Below are positions 25,956 to 35,534 of a stretch of DNA of 39,635 nt, piece by piece. The stretch comes from Bacteroidota bacterium. GTDB lineage: Bacteria; Bacteroidota; Ignavibacteria; Ignavibacteriales; Ignavibacteriaceae. Position numbers and translations under genes: made by a program. The notes beneath the pieces are model-generated. The model was given only the letters and a program-made list of their open reading frames with translations. It searched no databases and had not been told where the DNA came from. The stretch spans positions 1 through 39,635 of the forward strand of contig JAKALM010000021.1 in assembly GCA_021824145.1 (NCBI GenBank), in the 5' to 3' direction. Each line of letters begins with the position of its first letter. Position 1 is the stretch's first letter.

Positions 25956-26434
25956 TTCAGAATTATATAGATATAATTATTATTTGATAAAATTTCAATT
26001 TCTATCAGAGATAAATTTACAGAATTTCACTATAAATTTTACTCATTTTTACAAAATTGAAATATTTTTAATTCTATTTTTTTTCAAGGGGGCTAATTTA
26101 ATTTCGGCAAATTAGAACTTATCATTATTCCTGACTTAGATTATTTTATTGTACAAATTATTTTAAATTTTTCGATAGGAAAGGATGATTACTTAGTTTT
26201 AGCAAAAATTGAAAATTAAATAATTATGGCTGGATTAATTGAACTTACTTTATTTCATTATTTTATCTAAATCTCTAATAAAAATCTTAGAATTTATTAC
26301 AATAAGAATTTCAAACTTATTTTCTTAATTGATACCATTTTTAATAATGTCAAACTTGATTTTAATTTTCATTAAGCCTATTTTTATATAGACTAAATCT
26401 TAATAATATTCAAATATAAAACTTAAACAAAGTT
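25956..26434. other. Divergent intergenic region between kinase cluster and feo genes
   Basis: About 480 bases, very AT-rich, with no credible gene. It must hold the promoters for the kinase cluster (minus) and feoAB (plus). A 7-bp inverted repeat CTAATTT/AAATTAG (26093-26115) is probably chance. The best candidate control site is the palindrome at 26329-26353. Confidence 0.6.
26329..26353. promoter_or_regulatory. Imperfect palindrome upstream of feoA (Fur-type operator candidate)
   Basis: TTGATACCATT (26329-26339) and AATAATGTCAA (26343-26353) are inverted with eight of eleven positions complementary around a three-base centre. It resembles the AT-rich dyads bound by Fur/DtxR-type iron regulators and ends about 80 bases before feoA. 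A fur-family gene lies two genes downstream. Confidence 0.4.
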
Positions 26435-26656
26435 ATGAAAACTGCGGCAGAATTAAAATTTGGTGAAACTGGAATTATTCATGAAATTGATAAATCACAC
26501 CCTTCATCTCGACGAATTTTAGAAGTTGGTTTTACACCTGGTCAAGAAATAGAATTATTAAATACTTCTATCTTTAATGATCCAATAGCGTTTTCAGTAC
26601 GCGGCTCTATAATCGCTGTTAGAAAGAGTGAGGCTAATTGTATTAAAATTTTATGA
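26435..26656 (+). CDS. feoA: Ferrous iron transport protein A
   Basis: A 73-residue SH3-like protein (ELKFGETGIIHEID... RRILEVGFTPGQEIELL... DPIAFSVRGSIIAVRKSEA), the typical FeoA length and pattern. It is a small cytoplasmic partner of FeoB in Fe(II) uptake. Its stop overlaps the feoB start in ATGA, so the two are translationally coupled. Confidence 0.93.
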   Translation: MKTAAELKFGETGIIHEIDKSHPSSRRILEVGFTPGQEIELLNTSIFNDPIAFSVRGSIIAVRKSEANCIKIL

Positions 26657-28689
26657 AATCTGAAATTATTGAGGACTCTCCATTAATTACTTTAGTGGGT
26701 CCACCAAACTCAGGGAAAACTACTTTATTCAACTATCTTAGCGGGAAAAATTATAAAACAGTTAATTATCCTGGTGCAACCGTTGAATATTCAATTAGTA
26801 AATTACAAAAGAAATTTAACTTTGAAGCAAATATATTAGATTCGCCAGGAATCATCAGTCTTGTTCCAAATTCACCTGATGAAAAAGTTACTATCGATTC
26901 TCTTTATTCTCACCCAAGATTTGGCATTCCTGATTTAGTAATCTTGACAATTGATGCTAGTCAGCTTTCAAGACATTTGTTATTGGCAAAACAATTGCTA
27001 GACTCAAATTTTAAAATAATAATTGCTTTAACAATGACCGATTTGCTCCAACGTAAAGGATATAATATTTCCACGAGTGAATTGGGAAAAGAATTAAAAT
27101 GTGATGTAATAAAAATTGATGGCAGAACAGGCAATGGTATTGAACAATTAGTAAAATCTATAGAATTAAATTTAGAAAAGATTAAAGCATTAGGTAATAA
27201 TTTACCAAAACAAATTCATAATAATTTTAATGTTGAATATCTCCTTTCGTCTTTTAATGATTTTGAACTTATCGAAAAAAAAGTAACATCAAAAATTCTT
27301 ATAGAACAGAAACAAATTAATTTAAATAAAGCTAATCGTCAGCTAAAAGTTCTAAACAACGATCTTGTAAAAAATAATTATTTAGATACTACAACATTAA
27401 AAATTGATAATATTTTACTGCACAAAATATGGGGTATAATTATTTTCTTTATTATAATGGCAATAACTTTCACTTCAATTTTTTGGCTTGCCCGACCTTT
27501 AATGAATATTGTAGATACTTCTTTTGGATTTCTTTCTTTTTCGGTTCACAATTTCTTGGGAATAAATTGGTTTAGTGATTTTGTATCAAACGGAATAATA
27601 AATGGCACTGGAGCTGTTTTAATTTTTGTTCCACAAATTTTAATATTATTTCTAATTCTTGGTTTACTTGAAGATACTGGTTACTTGGCGCGTGGTGCAA
27701 TGTTGGTTGATAAACCACTTTCAAAAATCGGTTTAAATGGCCGTTCGTTTGTGCCAATGTTGTCTGGTTTTGCATGTGCAATACCAGCAATTTTATCAAC
27801 TCGTACAATTCCTAATAAACGAGAAAGACTATTAACTATTTTTATAATTCCATTAATGAGTTGCAGCGCAAGACTGCCAGTTTATGCTTTGCTTTTAGCA
27901 TTTCTTTTTCCAGCAAAAGAATCTTGGGTTGCCGGATTAGCATTAGCAAGTATCTATATATTAAGTATTATCAGTTCAACAGTAATGGCAAGTATAATAA
28001 ATAAATTTAAAAATAAAATTATAAATGCCGAAGATAATTCTTCATTTATTTTAGAATTGCCAGCATATAGGCTTCCTAAATTTAGTGTTGTTTTGAGTAA
28101 TTCATATCATAGTGCAAAGATATACTTTAAAAAAGCTGGACCAATAATTTTGATTTTATCCAGTTTGATTTGGTTCTTTACTTATTTTCCAAATTACAAT
28201 CCTAAAATCAATAGCAGTAATCTTTCTCAAGAAAAAGTTATTCAGTTACAAAACTCTGAAAGACTTTCCAGTTCATATGCAGCTGATCTTGGGAGGTTCA
28301 TTCAGCCTGTAATGACGCCAATTGGTATGGATTGGAGAGTTGGAGTTTCTTTAATTTCTGCTTTTGCTGCCAGAGAAGTGTTTGTAAGTTCTCTCGCATT
28401 AATATTTAAAGTTACAGACAGCGAACATAAATTACAGTCTTCAATTTTAAGTGAAATGAGAAAAGCTAAAATTGAAGGTACTAATAAGTTTCTTTTTACT
28501 CCAGCTACTATTACCGGATTGATTATATTTTTTGTTTTTGCTTTACAATGCATTTCAACTTTAGCAGTTTCCAGAAAAGAAACCGGAAGTTGGCGCATTC
28601 CTATAATTCAATTTTTCCTTTTTACTTTTATTGCTTATTTATTTACATTTTTAACTGTAAATGGATTAAGAGCAATTGGAATTAATTAG
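26653..28689 (+). CDS. feoB: Ferrous iron transporter FeoB
   Basis: A 678-residue Fe(II) permease with an N-terminal G domain. G1 is GPPNSGKT (16-23), the G2 region has YPGATVE and G3 is DSPG (63-66). The G4 motif, usually NxxD, reads TMTD (127-130), so the guanine-reading Asn is missing while Asp130 remains. The membrane part carries the Gate motifs (GFACAIPAILSTRTI; CSARLPVYALL) and about eight helices, ending without a long C-terminal Cys tail. It is about 90 residues shorter than E. coli FeoB, mainly in the G-domain/linker region. It follows feoA by overlap and precedes a Fur-family gene. Confidence 0.95.
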   Translation: MKSEIIEDSPLITLVGPPNSGKTTLFNYLSGKNYKTVNYPGATVEYSISKLQKKFNFEANILDSPGIISLVPNSPDEKVTIDSLYSHPRFGIPDLVILTIDASQLSRHLLLAKQLLDSNFKIIIALTMTDLLQRKGYNISTSELGKELKCDVIKIDGRTGNGIEQLVKSIELNLEKIKALGNNLPKQIHNNFNVEYLLSSFNDFELIEKKVTSKILIEQKQINLNKANRQLKVLNNDLVKNNYLDTTTLKIDNILLHKIWGIIIFFIIMAITFTSIFWLARPLMNIVDTSFGFLSFSVHNFLGINWFSDFVSNGIINGTGAVLIFVPQILILFLILGLLEDTGYLARGAMLVDKPLSKIGLNGRSFVPMLSGFACAIPAILSTRTIPNKRERLLTIFIIPLMSCSARLPVYALLLAFLFPAKESWVAGLALASIYILSIISSTVMASIINKFKNKIINAEDNSSFILELPAYRLPKFSVVLSNSYHSAKIYFKKAGPIILILSSLIWFFTYFPNYNPKINSSNLSQEKVIQLQNSERLSSSYAADLGRFIQPVMTPIGMDWRVGVSLISAFAAREVFVSSLALIFKVTDSEHKLQSSILSEMRKAKIEGTNKFLFTPATITGLIIFFVFALQCISTLAVSRKETGSWRIPIIQFFLFTFIAYLFTFLTVNGLRAIGIN

Positions 28690-28725
28690 AAAAATAATTT
28701 TTTACCAATAATTAAAATCAAGAAC

Positions 28726-29193
28726 TTGAAAAATCAAAAAGCGACAGAAATATTCAGAAAATTTCTTAAGGATGGTAAAAACAGAATTACGCCAGAACGT
28801 TTTGAAGTTTTGGATGCTGCATTGGAATATGAGGGACACTTTGGTGCTGATGATTTGTTTATTTTAATGAAAAATAATAAATCGAGAGTATCAAGAGCAA
28901 CTGTTTATAATACTTTAGAACTCCTTGTGCAATGCGATCTTGTTATAAAAAGAAATTTTGGCGACAACATTACTCGTTATGAAAGCAGCTTAAAAAAACA
29001 GGTCCATGACCATTTAATATGTATGGATTGTGGCAGGATTATCGAGTTTACAAATTCAAAAATTACTAATTTACCAGCAGAAATCTGCAATGAAAATAAT
29101 TTTAAATTAGAAAGTTATTCTTTTAATATCTTTGCAAGGTGCAAAAACATAAAAACATGTCCGTATTATTTAACTAAAGACAATTCAGAATAG
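28726..29193 (+). CDS. Fur-family transcriptional regulator
   Basis: A 155-residue metalloregulator: winged helix with RITPERFEVLDAAL and SRATVYNTLELL (recognition helix), then the metal-binding and dimer domain with VHDHLICMDCGRIIEF (His cluster and CxxC) and a C-terminal Cys pair (ARCKN...TCPYY) for structural zinc. No ATG precedes the conserved N-terminus in frame, so translation probably starts at the TTG at 28726. It follows feoB by 36 bases, suggesting iron-dependent autoregulation of the feo operon, perhaps through the dyad at 26329-26353. Fur, PerR and Zur cannot be separated with certainty; context favours Fur. Confidence 0.88.
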   Translation: MKNQKATEIFRKFLKDGKNRITPERFEVLDAALEYEGHFGADDLFILMKNNKSRVSRATVYNTLELLVQCDLVIKRNFGDNITRYESSLKKQVHDHLICMDCGRIIEFTNSKITNLPAEICNENNFKLESYSFNIFARCKNIKTCPYYLTKDNSE

Positions 29194-29196
29194 CAA

Positions 29197-29916
29197 TTGC
29201 AGTTATTAAATCAAAAATATCCGTTAACCTGGAATAAGAAAAATTTTTCAATTAAAATTTTTTGCTCCATACCAAACGTTGCAACTGGAATATTAATTAA
29301 AGCTGAGAATTCTTATTTTGTTGTAGATCCAGGAGATGGAATTTTAAGAGATTTAAATAAAGAGATTGGAACAAAAAATATTCTAAGCATCTCAGATATT
29401 TTTATCACACACGGGCATCATGACCATGTGGGCGGCGTGTGGTCGTTGCTAACTTATATGCGCGTAATGCATAAAAAAACACCGTTATCAATTCATTTCC
29501 CTTTTGGCTGCGTTGAAATAGAAAGCATTTATCATGCATTCCACGAAGTTTATAGAAGATCAATTCCATATAAAATAAATTTAAAAGTTGTTAAAGGAAG
29601 TAAGAATTATAAAAGTAAGAATATAATTTTCAAACCATTTCCAGTAATCCATAAAGAATTTTTACAAGATGGAATAACAACAAGACAAGTACCTGCTCTT
29701 GGTTATAATTTCATTTTTGGTAAATCTAAAATTTGTTATGGCGGCGATACAGCATATTGCAAAGAACTAGCTGATAATGCAAAAAATTCTGACTTAGCAA
29801 TAATTGAAGCCGGACATGACGAAGATACTCCAGATGAAATGCACATGACCATTAATGAAGCAAAAGTAATTGGTGAATCTGCTAAAGAATATTTTTTAGT
29901 TCATATTCCAGAATAA
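29197..29916 (+). CDS. Metallo-beta-lactamase-fold hydrolase
   Basis: A 239-residue protein with the metal site THGHHDHVGG (HxHxDH) near residue 70, the later His in PVIHKE, the bridging Asp in YGGDTAY and a final His in YFLVHIPE near the C-terminus. The overall layout is close to ribonuclease Z-like phosphodiesterases, but I cannot assign a substrate. No ATG is available; a TTG at 29197, three bases past the fur stop codon, is the likely start, so it is probably coupled to fur. Why it belongs with the feo genes is not evident. Confidence 0.8.
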   Translation: MQLLNQKYPLTWNKKNFSIKIFCSIPNVATGILIKAENSYFVVDPGDGILRDLNKEIGTKNILSISDIFITHGHHDHVGGVWSLLTYMRVMHKKTPLSIHFPFGCVEIESIYHAFHEVYRRSIPYKINLKVVKGSKNYKSKNIIFKPFPVIHKEFLQDGITTRQVPALGYNFIFGKSKICYGGDTAYCKELADNAKNSDLAIIEAGHDEDTPDEMHMTINEAKVIGESAKEYFLVHIPE

Positions 29917-30000
29917 TTTTTTCCTATTATTTATTATTGAAAGTTATATTATAAAAATATAAGTTAGCACAATTCATTAACATAAATAAGCGGGGTTCAA

Positions 30001-31791
30001 ATGCGAAGGTTATTTTTTTTACTATCAATTATTTCTATTCAAATTTTTGCTCAAAAAGTTAATTCATCTGAAATAACTGCAAATGAAATAAAGCATCATA
30101 TTTATTATTTAGCGTCTGATAATCTAGAAGGAAGATTTACCGGTTCAAACGGAGCCGATTCAGCAGCTAATTATATCAAAAATTATTTCCAACAATTTGG
30201 ATTAAAATCTTTCAACAATAGAAATTATTTTCAGGAATTCCCTTTTATTGCTTCAATTGAATTAACATTAAATAATAAATTTGAAATAATTTCTAATGGA
30301 GAAGACAAAACAATTACGCTAAAAGATGAATATATACCTTTGTCATTTTCTGGAAATATTTCAACAAGTGCTCAAGTAGCATTTCTTGGATACGGAATTT
30401 CTGCACCAAATTTAAATTACGATGACTATCATGGAATTGATGTCCGTAATAAAATAATCCTTGTAATGAAATACAATCCCGATGGTGGAAACCCACATAG
30501 TGAATTTGAGAAATATTCTTCATACAGATATAAAGCAAAAATAGCAAAAGAAAAAGGCGCTGCCGGAATTATTTTCGTTAATGGATATTTTCCTAAAGAT
30601 GATGAAGACAGATTAATGAAATTAACTTATGACGGAGCTGGTGGAATTGACTCACTTGGAATTATCCAAGTAAAAAGATCAGTAGCTGACGAACTTTTTT
30701 CAAATGAAAAATTGAATTTCAAAGAATGGCAAGAACAAATTGATAAAAATAAAATGCCTAATTCATTTCTGTTTAAAAATTCCTCTTTAAAATTGGAAAC
30801 TGGATTGCAAGCAGTAACTAAATTTGGGAAAAATGTAGTTGGATACTTAGAAGGCTCTGATCCAGTATTGAAAAAACAATTTTTAATAATTGGTGCTCAT
30901 TACGATCATCTTGGTTATGGAGAAGTTGGATCATTATATAGAGGAACCGAACCAAAAATACATTATGGCGCAGATGATAATGCTTCCGGTACAGCTGGTG
31001 TTTTAGAATTAGCAGAAAAATTTTCATCAAATAAAAATTTGCTAAAACGGAGTATTATTTTCATTTCTTTTTCTGGTGAAGAAATCGGGGCGCTTGGTTC
31101 CAGTTATTTTTCCGATCACCTTCCCGTAAATTTAAATGAAATTCCTGCAATGATTAATCTTGATATGATTGGACGGTTAAATGATGATAATAATATAATT
31201 GTTTATGGAACTGGGACTTCATCGATATGGAAAAATTTATTAAATACTGATAACAAGAATTATAATTTTAAGTTGACTTTTAATGATGAAGGGTACGCAC
31301 CTAGCGATCAATCTTCTTTCTATGCAAAAAAAATTCCTGTATTATTCTTTTTCACTGGAACTCATTCTGATTATCATCGCCCATCAGATACACCCGACAA
31401 AATAAATTATTCTGGCGAAGAATCAATTTTAAATTATATTTATGCACTAGCATATCAAATAGATACTTTATCAAACAAACCAGATTACATAAATGTTCCA
31501 AGAAAAGATTCGGAGAAAAATATGGCTTTCCGTGTTTATGTTGGAACTGTTCCAGATTATTCTGGACAAGTTGATGGTTTAAAAATAAATGGCGTAAACG
31601 AAGGAAGTCCAGCGCAAAAAGGTGGACTTAAAGGCGGCGATATAATCATTAGTTTTGGCGGTAAGAAAATTTCTAATATTTATGATTACACTTATGCTCT
31701 TGGAGATTTTTCTCCGGGAGATATTGTTGATGTGGTTATTCTTCGTGATTCAAAAAAAGTAAATTTAAAAATTGAATTAGGAGCAAGATAA
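30001..31791 (+). CDS. Secreted M28 aminopeptidase with PA and PDZ domains
   Basis: A 596-residue secreted zinc aminopeptidase. A signal peptide (to about residue 17, QIFAQ) is followed by an M28 core interrupted by a PA-type domain (about 100-250, with KIILVMKYNPDGG). The metal ligands are in GAHYDHLG, GADDNASGTA, SFSGEEIGALGS, NLDMIGRL and HSDYHRPSD. A C-terminal PDZ domain (about 510-595; GSPAQKGGLKGGDIIISFGG) probably positions substrates or partners. It stands alone, with GCGGGG just before the ATG region. It most likely provides peptide nutrition or envelope turnover. Confidence 0.92.
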   Translation: MRRLFFLLSIISIQIFAQKVNSSEITANEIKHHIYYLASDNLEGRFTGSNGADSAANYIKNYFQQFGLKSFNNRNYFQEFPFIASIELTLNNKFEIISNGEDKTITLKDEYIPLSFSGNISTSAQVAFLGYGISAPNLNYDDYHGIDVRNKIILVMKYNPDGGNPHSEFEKYSSYRYKAKIAKEKGAAGIIFVNGYFPKDDEDRLMKLTYDGAGGIDSLGIIQVKRSVADELFSNEKLNFKEWQEQIDKNKMPNSFLFKNSSLKLETGLQAVTKFGKNVVGYLEGSDPVLKKQFLIIGAHYDHLGYGEVGSLYRGTEPKIHYGADDNASGTAGVLELAEKFSSNKNLLKRSIIFISFSGEEIGALGSSYFSDHLPVNLNEIPAMINLDMIGRLNDDNNIIVYGTGTSSIWKNLLNTDNKNYNFKLTFNDEGYAPSDQSSFYAKKIPVLFFFTGTHSDYHRPSDTPDKINYSGEESILNYIYALAYQIDTLSNKPDYINVPRKDSEKNMAFRVYVGTVPDYSGQVDGLKINGVNEGSPAQKGGLKGGDIIISFGGKKISNIYDYTYALGDFSPGDIVDVVILRDSKKVNLKIELGAR

Positions 31792-32060
31792 GTTTTTTAA
31801 ATTATTATTGTTGCTGAACAAAAAAATTATATTTTCTATTTTATTTCCAATTCTAAAGTGTAATTAGAATTAAATAAATATTTTTTTGCCAATTGGAGAT
31901 AAATAAGGAACTTGAGTATAACTTTCTTAGTCTTTAATATTTGAAGAATTTTACCATATCCTTTTCTTTCTATGTTGTGAATTTTTAAGTTTTTAGACTT
32001 TGAAATAAAGCAAAATAAACTTGAAAATTATTTAACATAAGACTGAACCAAATTAAAATT

Positions 32061-32486
32061 ATGAATTGGTATCAAAAAGAAATATTGCTAAATCCTAAAA
32101 GTCGTGGTTTTCATTTAATAACGGATGAAATCATAAAACAAATTCCTGAATTAAAAAAAATAAAAATTGGGACCGCACACATATTTATTAAACATACTTC
32201 AGCTTCGTTAACATTAAATGAAAATGCTGATCCGACTGTTCGCATAGATTTAGAAAATCATTTCAATAAATTGGCTGCCGAAAATCAGCCATATTATCGT
32301 CATAATACTGAGGGTTCTGACGACATGCCTGCACACATAAAATCAGTTATAATTGGGAATAATCTTTTAATTCCAATTACCAATGGAAAATTGAATTTGG
32401 GTATATGGCAAGGGATTTATTTATGTGAACATAGAAACCACGGAGGATCCCGCAAAATTGTAATTACAATAATGGGCGAAGAATAG
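32061..32486 (+). CDS. YjbQ/UPF0047 family protein
   Basis: A 141-residue single-domain protein of the YjbQ (secondary thiamine-phosphate synthase) family. Conserved elements are HIFIKHTSASLTLNENADPTV, HNTEGSDDMPAHIKS and LGIWQGIYLCEHRNHGG. Members have weak thiamine-phosphate synthase activity; their main role is unclear. It is monocistronic, with a 270-base AT-rich gap before it that shows no gene. Confidence 0.93.
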   Translation: MNWYQKEILLNPKSRGFHLITDEIIKQIPELKKIKIGTAHIFIKHTSASLTLNENADPTVRIDLENHFNKLAAENQPYYRHNTEGSDDMPAHIKSVIIGNNLLIPITNGKLNLGIWQGIYLCEHRNHGGSRKIVITIMGEE

Positions 32487-32606
32487 TATCCTGCTTAGCT
32501 ATTAAATGAGTTTACTTACCAAGCAAATAAATTGCGTATTACAAAATTCTAATAAAGATTTTTATAGCTGCATTAAAATTCATTAATGCAGCCATAAAAA
32601 TAAAAA

Positions 32607-34106
32607 TTAATTTTTATGAAGCGTTACTATTGAAGGTTTACTTTCATTATTCATTCTATCAAGCGCCGTAACAACATAAGTGACATCATTATTTCCATTT
32701 TTCATTGTCGAATCCGTAAAAGAGGTTTCATCAGCATTTTGCACTTTCAAAATATGCCAAGCATCTTCCAAATTAACTTGTTGAGGATTATCAAACTTAT
32801 AGATTACATATTTACATGCCGTGTCTCCATCAGAAGCTTTATCAGGCTTTTGCCATTCAAGTTTTATATAATTAGATCCAACTTTGGCGTTTAGATTTTT
32901 TGGCGTAAGCGGCGGAGTAGAATCTTTCCATGGCATAGTAGGAATTAGTGCTGGATATTTATAATAAATTTTTAATGAATCAGCAAAATGAGAATAATTA
33001 TCTGTAATTGATTTTGAACTGAAAAATACTGTACCATAAGTATTTATAATTTGTCTGCTCAATCTTATTTGTTGTTCAAGTTCATTTGGCGATCCTTTAT
33101 ATGCAGATTCTGCAAACTTGGTGGAAAATATTCCTACATATATTTGTCTCTTATTCACAACTGTTGACCACCAAGGTAGTAGACTTCCGTAATCAGCTGC
33201 TTTGTTCCCAATTTCCCAGTAAAGCTGCGGAGTAATATAATCAACTGTTTTATTTTCTAACCAATTTACCGGATCGCAGTAAATGGTTTTGAAAGATTCG
33301 AAACCATGTGTGTATGCAAATTTATTCTCCACAATTCCAAATGGACTAATTCCAAATTTGATTCTTGGATTTATGGTTTGTATTGTATCATAAACTTCAG
33401 CAACCATATGGTTGATATTGTTTCTGCGCCAATCATCAATATCTTTAAATTTACCTTTGTATTTCTTAAATGTTTTTATATCCTCATTTGTAATCTTTGG
33501 AGTATAAGGATAGAAATAATCGTCGAAGTGAATTCCATCAACATCATAACGTCTTACTACATCAGCGATAATTTTTGCAATATAATCACTAACTGCAGGA
33601 ATTCCAGGGTTGAGCATTTTATATGTTTTAAAATCCAATATCCATTCTGGATGAGTTATTGAAATATGATTATTGGCAATTTTATATTCACCAACAGTTT
33701 TAACAGCGCGATAAGGATTAAACCATGCATGAAGCTCCATTCCTCTTTTATGCGCTTCAGAAATAATAAAAGCTAAGGGATCGAAAAACGGACTTGGGGC
33801 TTTCCCCTGCTCTCCGGTTAGCCAGTAAGACCATGGTTCGTAATTTGATTTATACAAAGCATCGCATTCAGTTCTTACTTGAAAAAATATTGTATTGATT
33901 CCTGCAGCTTTAAGTTTATCAAGAATTGCAATTAATTCATCCATTTGTTTTTGAGATGATTCATTTCTATTTGTAGGCCAATCAATATTGGCAACCGTTG
34001 CAATCCAAACTCCTCTCAATTCTCTTTTGGGATAAACGTACTGAGGAAAAATATTATCTGATATAGTTGTCAATAAAACCAGAACGAACAAAAGATAGTT
34101 TCTCAT
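32607..34106 (-). CDS. Secreted GHL10 (glycosyl-hydrolase-like, DUF187) protein
   Basis: A 499-residue secreted protein with a signal peptide (to about residue 20). The TIM-barrel core of the glycosyl-hydrolase-like 10 family (YngK type) opens ELRGVWIATVANIDWPTN and continues with FFQVRTECDALY, ELHAWFNPYRA, DGIHFDDYFYP and KFGISPFGI. A C-terminal fibronectin type III-like domain (about 400-495; PPLTPKNLNAKVGSNYIKLEW) follows. Related proteins act on peptidoglycan or glycans; the substrate here is unknown. It is divergent from the phosphatase gene, 85 bases away. Confidence 0.9.
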   Translation of the reverse strand: MRNYLLFVLVLLTTISDNIFPQYVYPKRELRGVWIATVANIDWPTNRNESSQKQMDELIAILDKLKAAGINTIFFQVRTECDALYKSNYEPWSYWLTGEQGKAPSPFFDPLAFIISEAHKRGMELHAWFNPYRAVKTVGEYKIANNHISITHPEWILDFKTYKMLNPGIPAVSDYIAKIIADVVRRYDVDGIHFDDYFYPYTPKITNEDIKTFKKYKGKFKDIDDWRRNNINHMVAEVYDTIQTINPRIKFGISPFGIVENKFAYTHGFESFKTIYCDPVNWLENKTVDYITPQLYWEIGNKAADYGSLLPWWSTVVNKRQIYVGIFSTKFAESAYKGSPNELEQQIRLSRQIINTYGTVFFSSKSITDNYSHFADSLKIYYKYPALIPTMPWKDSTPPLTPKNLNAKVGSNYIKLEWQKPDKASDGDTACKYVIYKFDNPQQVNLEDAWHILKVQNADETSFTDSTMKNGNNDVTYVVTALDRMNNESKPSIVTLHKN

Positions 34107-34191
34107 TTTTTTCTCTTCGCAATATTTAATTTATTTTTGCAATTGAAATTAAAATTCATCTGAACAAAGTTACAAAATTTATTATCACTTT

Positions 34192-34671
34192 ATGGAAAAG
34201 AAAAAAATATTATTCGTTTGTCTTGGAAATATCTGCCGCTCACCCGCCGCAGAAGGAATAATGAAAACAATTTCACAAAAAAATGGAATGAAAGATAAAT
34301 TATTTATCGATTCAGCGGGAACAATTGCATACCATGCCGGTGAAAATCCGGATGCAAGAATGGTAATGCATGCCTTAAAAAGAGGCTATGTGCTTGATCA
34401 TAAAGCAAGAAAATTTAATCCAGAAAAGGATTTTCAATATTTTGATTACATCGTTACTATGGACAATCAAAATAATGCTGACATTAAGTCTCTCGATATT
34501 AATGGAATTTATAAGAACAAAATTTTTAAGATGACAGATTTTTCTAAAGAATTTAAAGTGAATGAAGTTCCCGATCCATATTACTCAGGCCCAGAAGGTT
34601 TTGAGAATGTTATAGACATTTTGGAAGATGCATGCAATGGTTTATTAAAGAAGATAGAGAATGATTCTTAA
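34192..34671 (+). CDS. Low-molecular-weight protein-tyrosine-phosphatase family
   Basis: A 159-residue phosphatase. The P-loop CLGNICRS has nucleophile Cys10 and Arg16 (CX5R), and the acidic catalytic DPYY motif is in VPDPYYSG near residue 125. The product overlaps the downstream kinase-like gene by eleven bases. LMW phosphatases of this family have been reported to dephosphorylate protein-bound ribulosamine 5-phosphate, so with a fructosamine-kinase partner the role is more likely protein repair than tyrosine signalling. That function is inferred from the pairing. Confidence 0.92.
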   Translation: MEKKKILFVCLGNICRSPAAEGIMKTISQKNGMKDKLFIDSAGTIAYHAGENPDARMVMHALKRGYVLDHKARKFNPEKDFQYFDYIVTMDNQNNADIKSLDINGIYKNKIFKMTDFSKEFKVNEVPDPYYSGPEGFENVIDILEDACNGLLKKIENDS

Positions 34672-35533
34672 CGAACAAATAAAAACTAAAATTGAAAATA
34701 AAACTGGAAGCCAGATTCGTTCAAATAAATCTATTTCTGGCGGCTGTATAAGCAATGCATATAAATTAGAAATGAAATCCGGGGATATTTATTTTCTTAA
34801 AATAAATTCCAATTCGGCGAAAGATATGTTTATAAAAGAGGCACATGGATTAAAAGAAATTTCGAAACCAAATGTTATTAGAGCTCCAAAAGTAATTTTA
34901 AGTGACGAAACTTTTATTTTAACAGAATATATTTCAACAGGGAATAAAAACAAAAATTTCTTTGAAGATTTTGGAAGACAATTTGCTTTACTTCATAAAT
35001 TTCATTCGGCACATTTTGGCTTTTATGAAGATAATTATATCGGATCGAATGTTCAATCAAATATTCCCAATGAATTAGAAAAAGACAATTGGATTACATT
35101 TTATTTTAATAAAAGAATTCTTTTTCAATATCGCTTAGCCGAAAAAAATGGATATTCAACTAATGAATTAACACATGGGATTTCTTGTCTAGAAACGAAT
35201 ATTGATAAAATCTTAGAAGGAAGTTTGGAACTGCCATCATTATTGCACGGCGATCTTTGGAGTGGTAATTATATGGTTGATGAAAATGGGAATGCTTGTT
35301 TAATTGATCCTGCAGTATTTTATGGTCATAGAGAATCAGATTTAGCTATGACAAAATTATTCGGCGGATTTAGTTCAGAATTTTATTCAGCTTATAATGA
35401 AATCTTTCCCCTTGCAAATGGATATGAATATAGAGAAGGAATATACAAGTTGTATCACGTTCTTAATCATTTAAATCTTTTTGGCAGAGGTTACTATTCA
35501 CAAGCAATTTCGCTAATTAAAAATTATTTATAA
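34661..35533 (+). CDS. Fructosamine/ketosamine-3-kinase family protein
   Basis: A 290-residue kinase-fold protein. The N-lobe shows SISGGCISNAYKLEMKSGDIYFLKIN. The catalytic loop is HGDLWSGNY (His196, Asp198) and the metal-binding segment is LIDPAVFYGHRESDLAM, both hallmarks of FN3K proteins. These phosphorylate sugar adducts on protein lysines so that they fall off. It starts inside the end of the phosphatase gene, implying coupled translation of a two-enzyme deglycation unit. Bacterial members often prefer ribulosamines or erythrulosamines. Confidence 0.92.
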   Translation: MILNEQIKTKIENKTGSQIRSNKSISGGCISNAYKLEMKSGDIYFLKINSNSAKDMFIKEAHGLKEISKPNVIRAPKVILSDETFILTEYISTGNKNKNFFEDFGRQFALLHKFHSAHFGFYEDNYIGSNVQSNIPNELEKDNWITFYFNKRILFQYRLAEKNGYSTNELTHGISCLETNIDKILEGSLELPSLLHGDLWSGNYMVDENGNACLIDPAVFYGHRESDLAMTKLFGGFSSEFYSAYNEIFPLANGYEYREGIYKLYHVLNHLNLFGRGYYSQAISLIKNYL

Positions 35534-35534
35534 A

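Noticed and set aside
33306-33662. 118-codon plus-strand ORF inside the GHL10 gene
   Set aside because: Antisense shadow; no start signals and no family resemblance.
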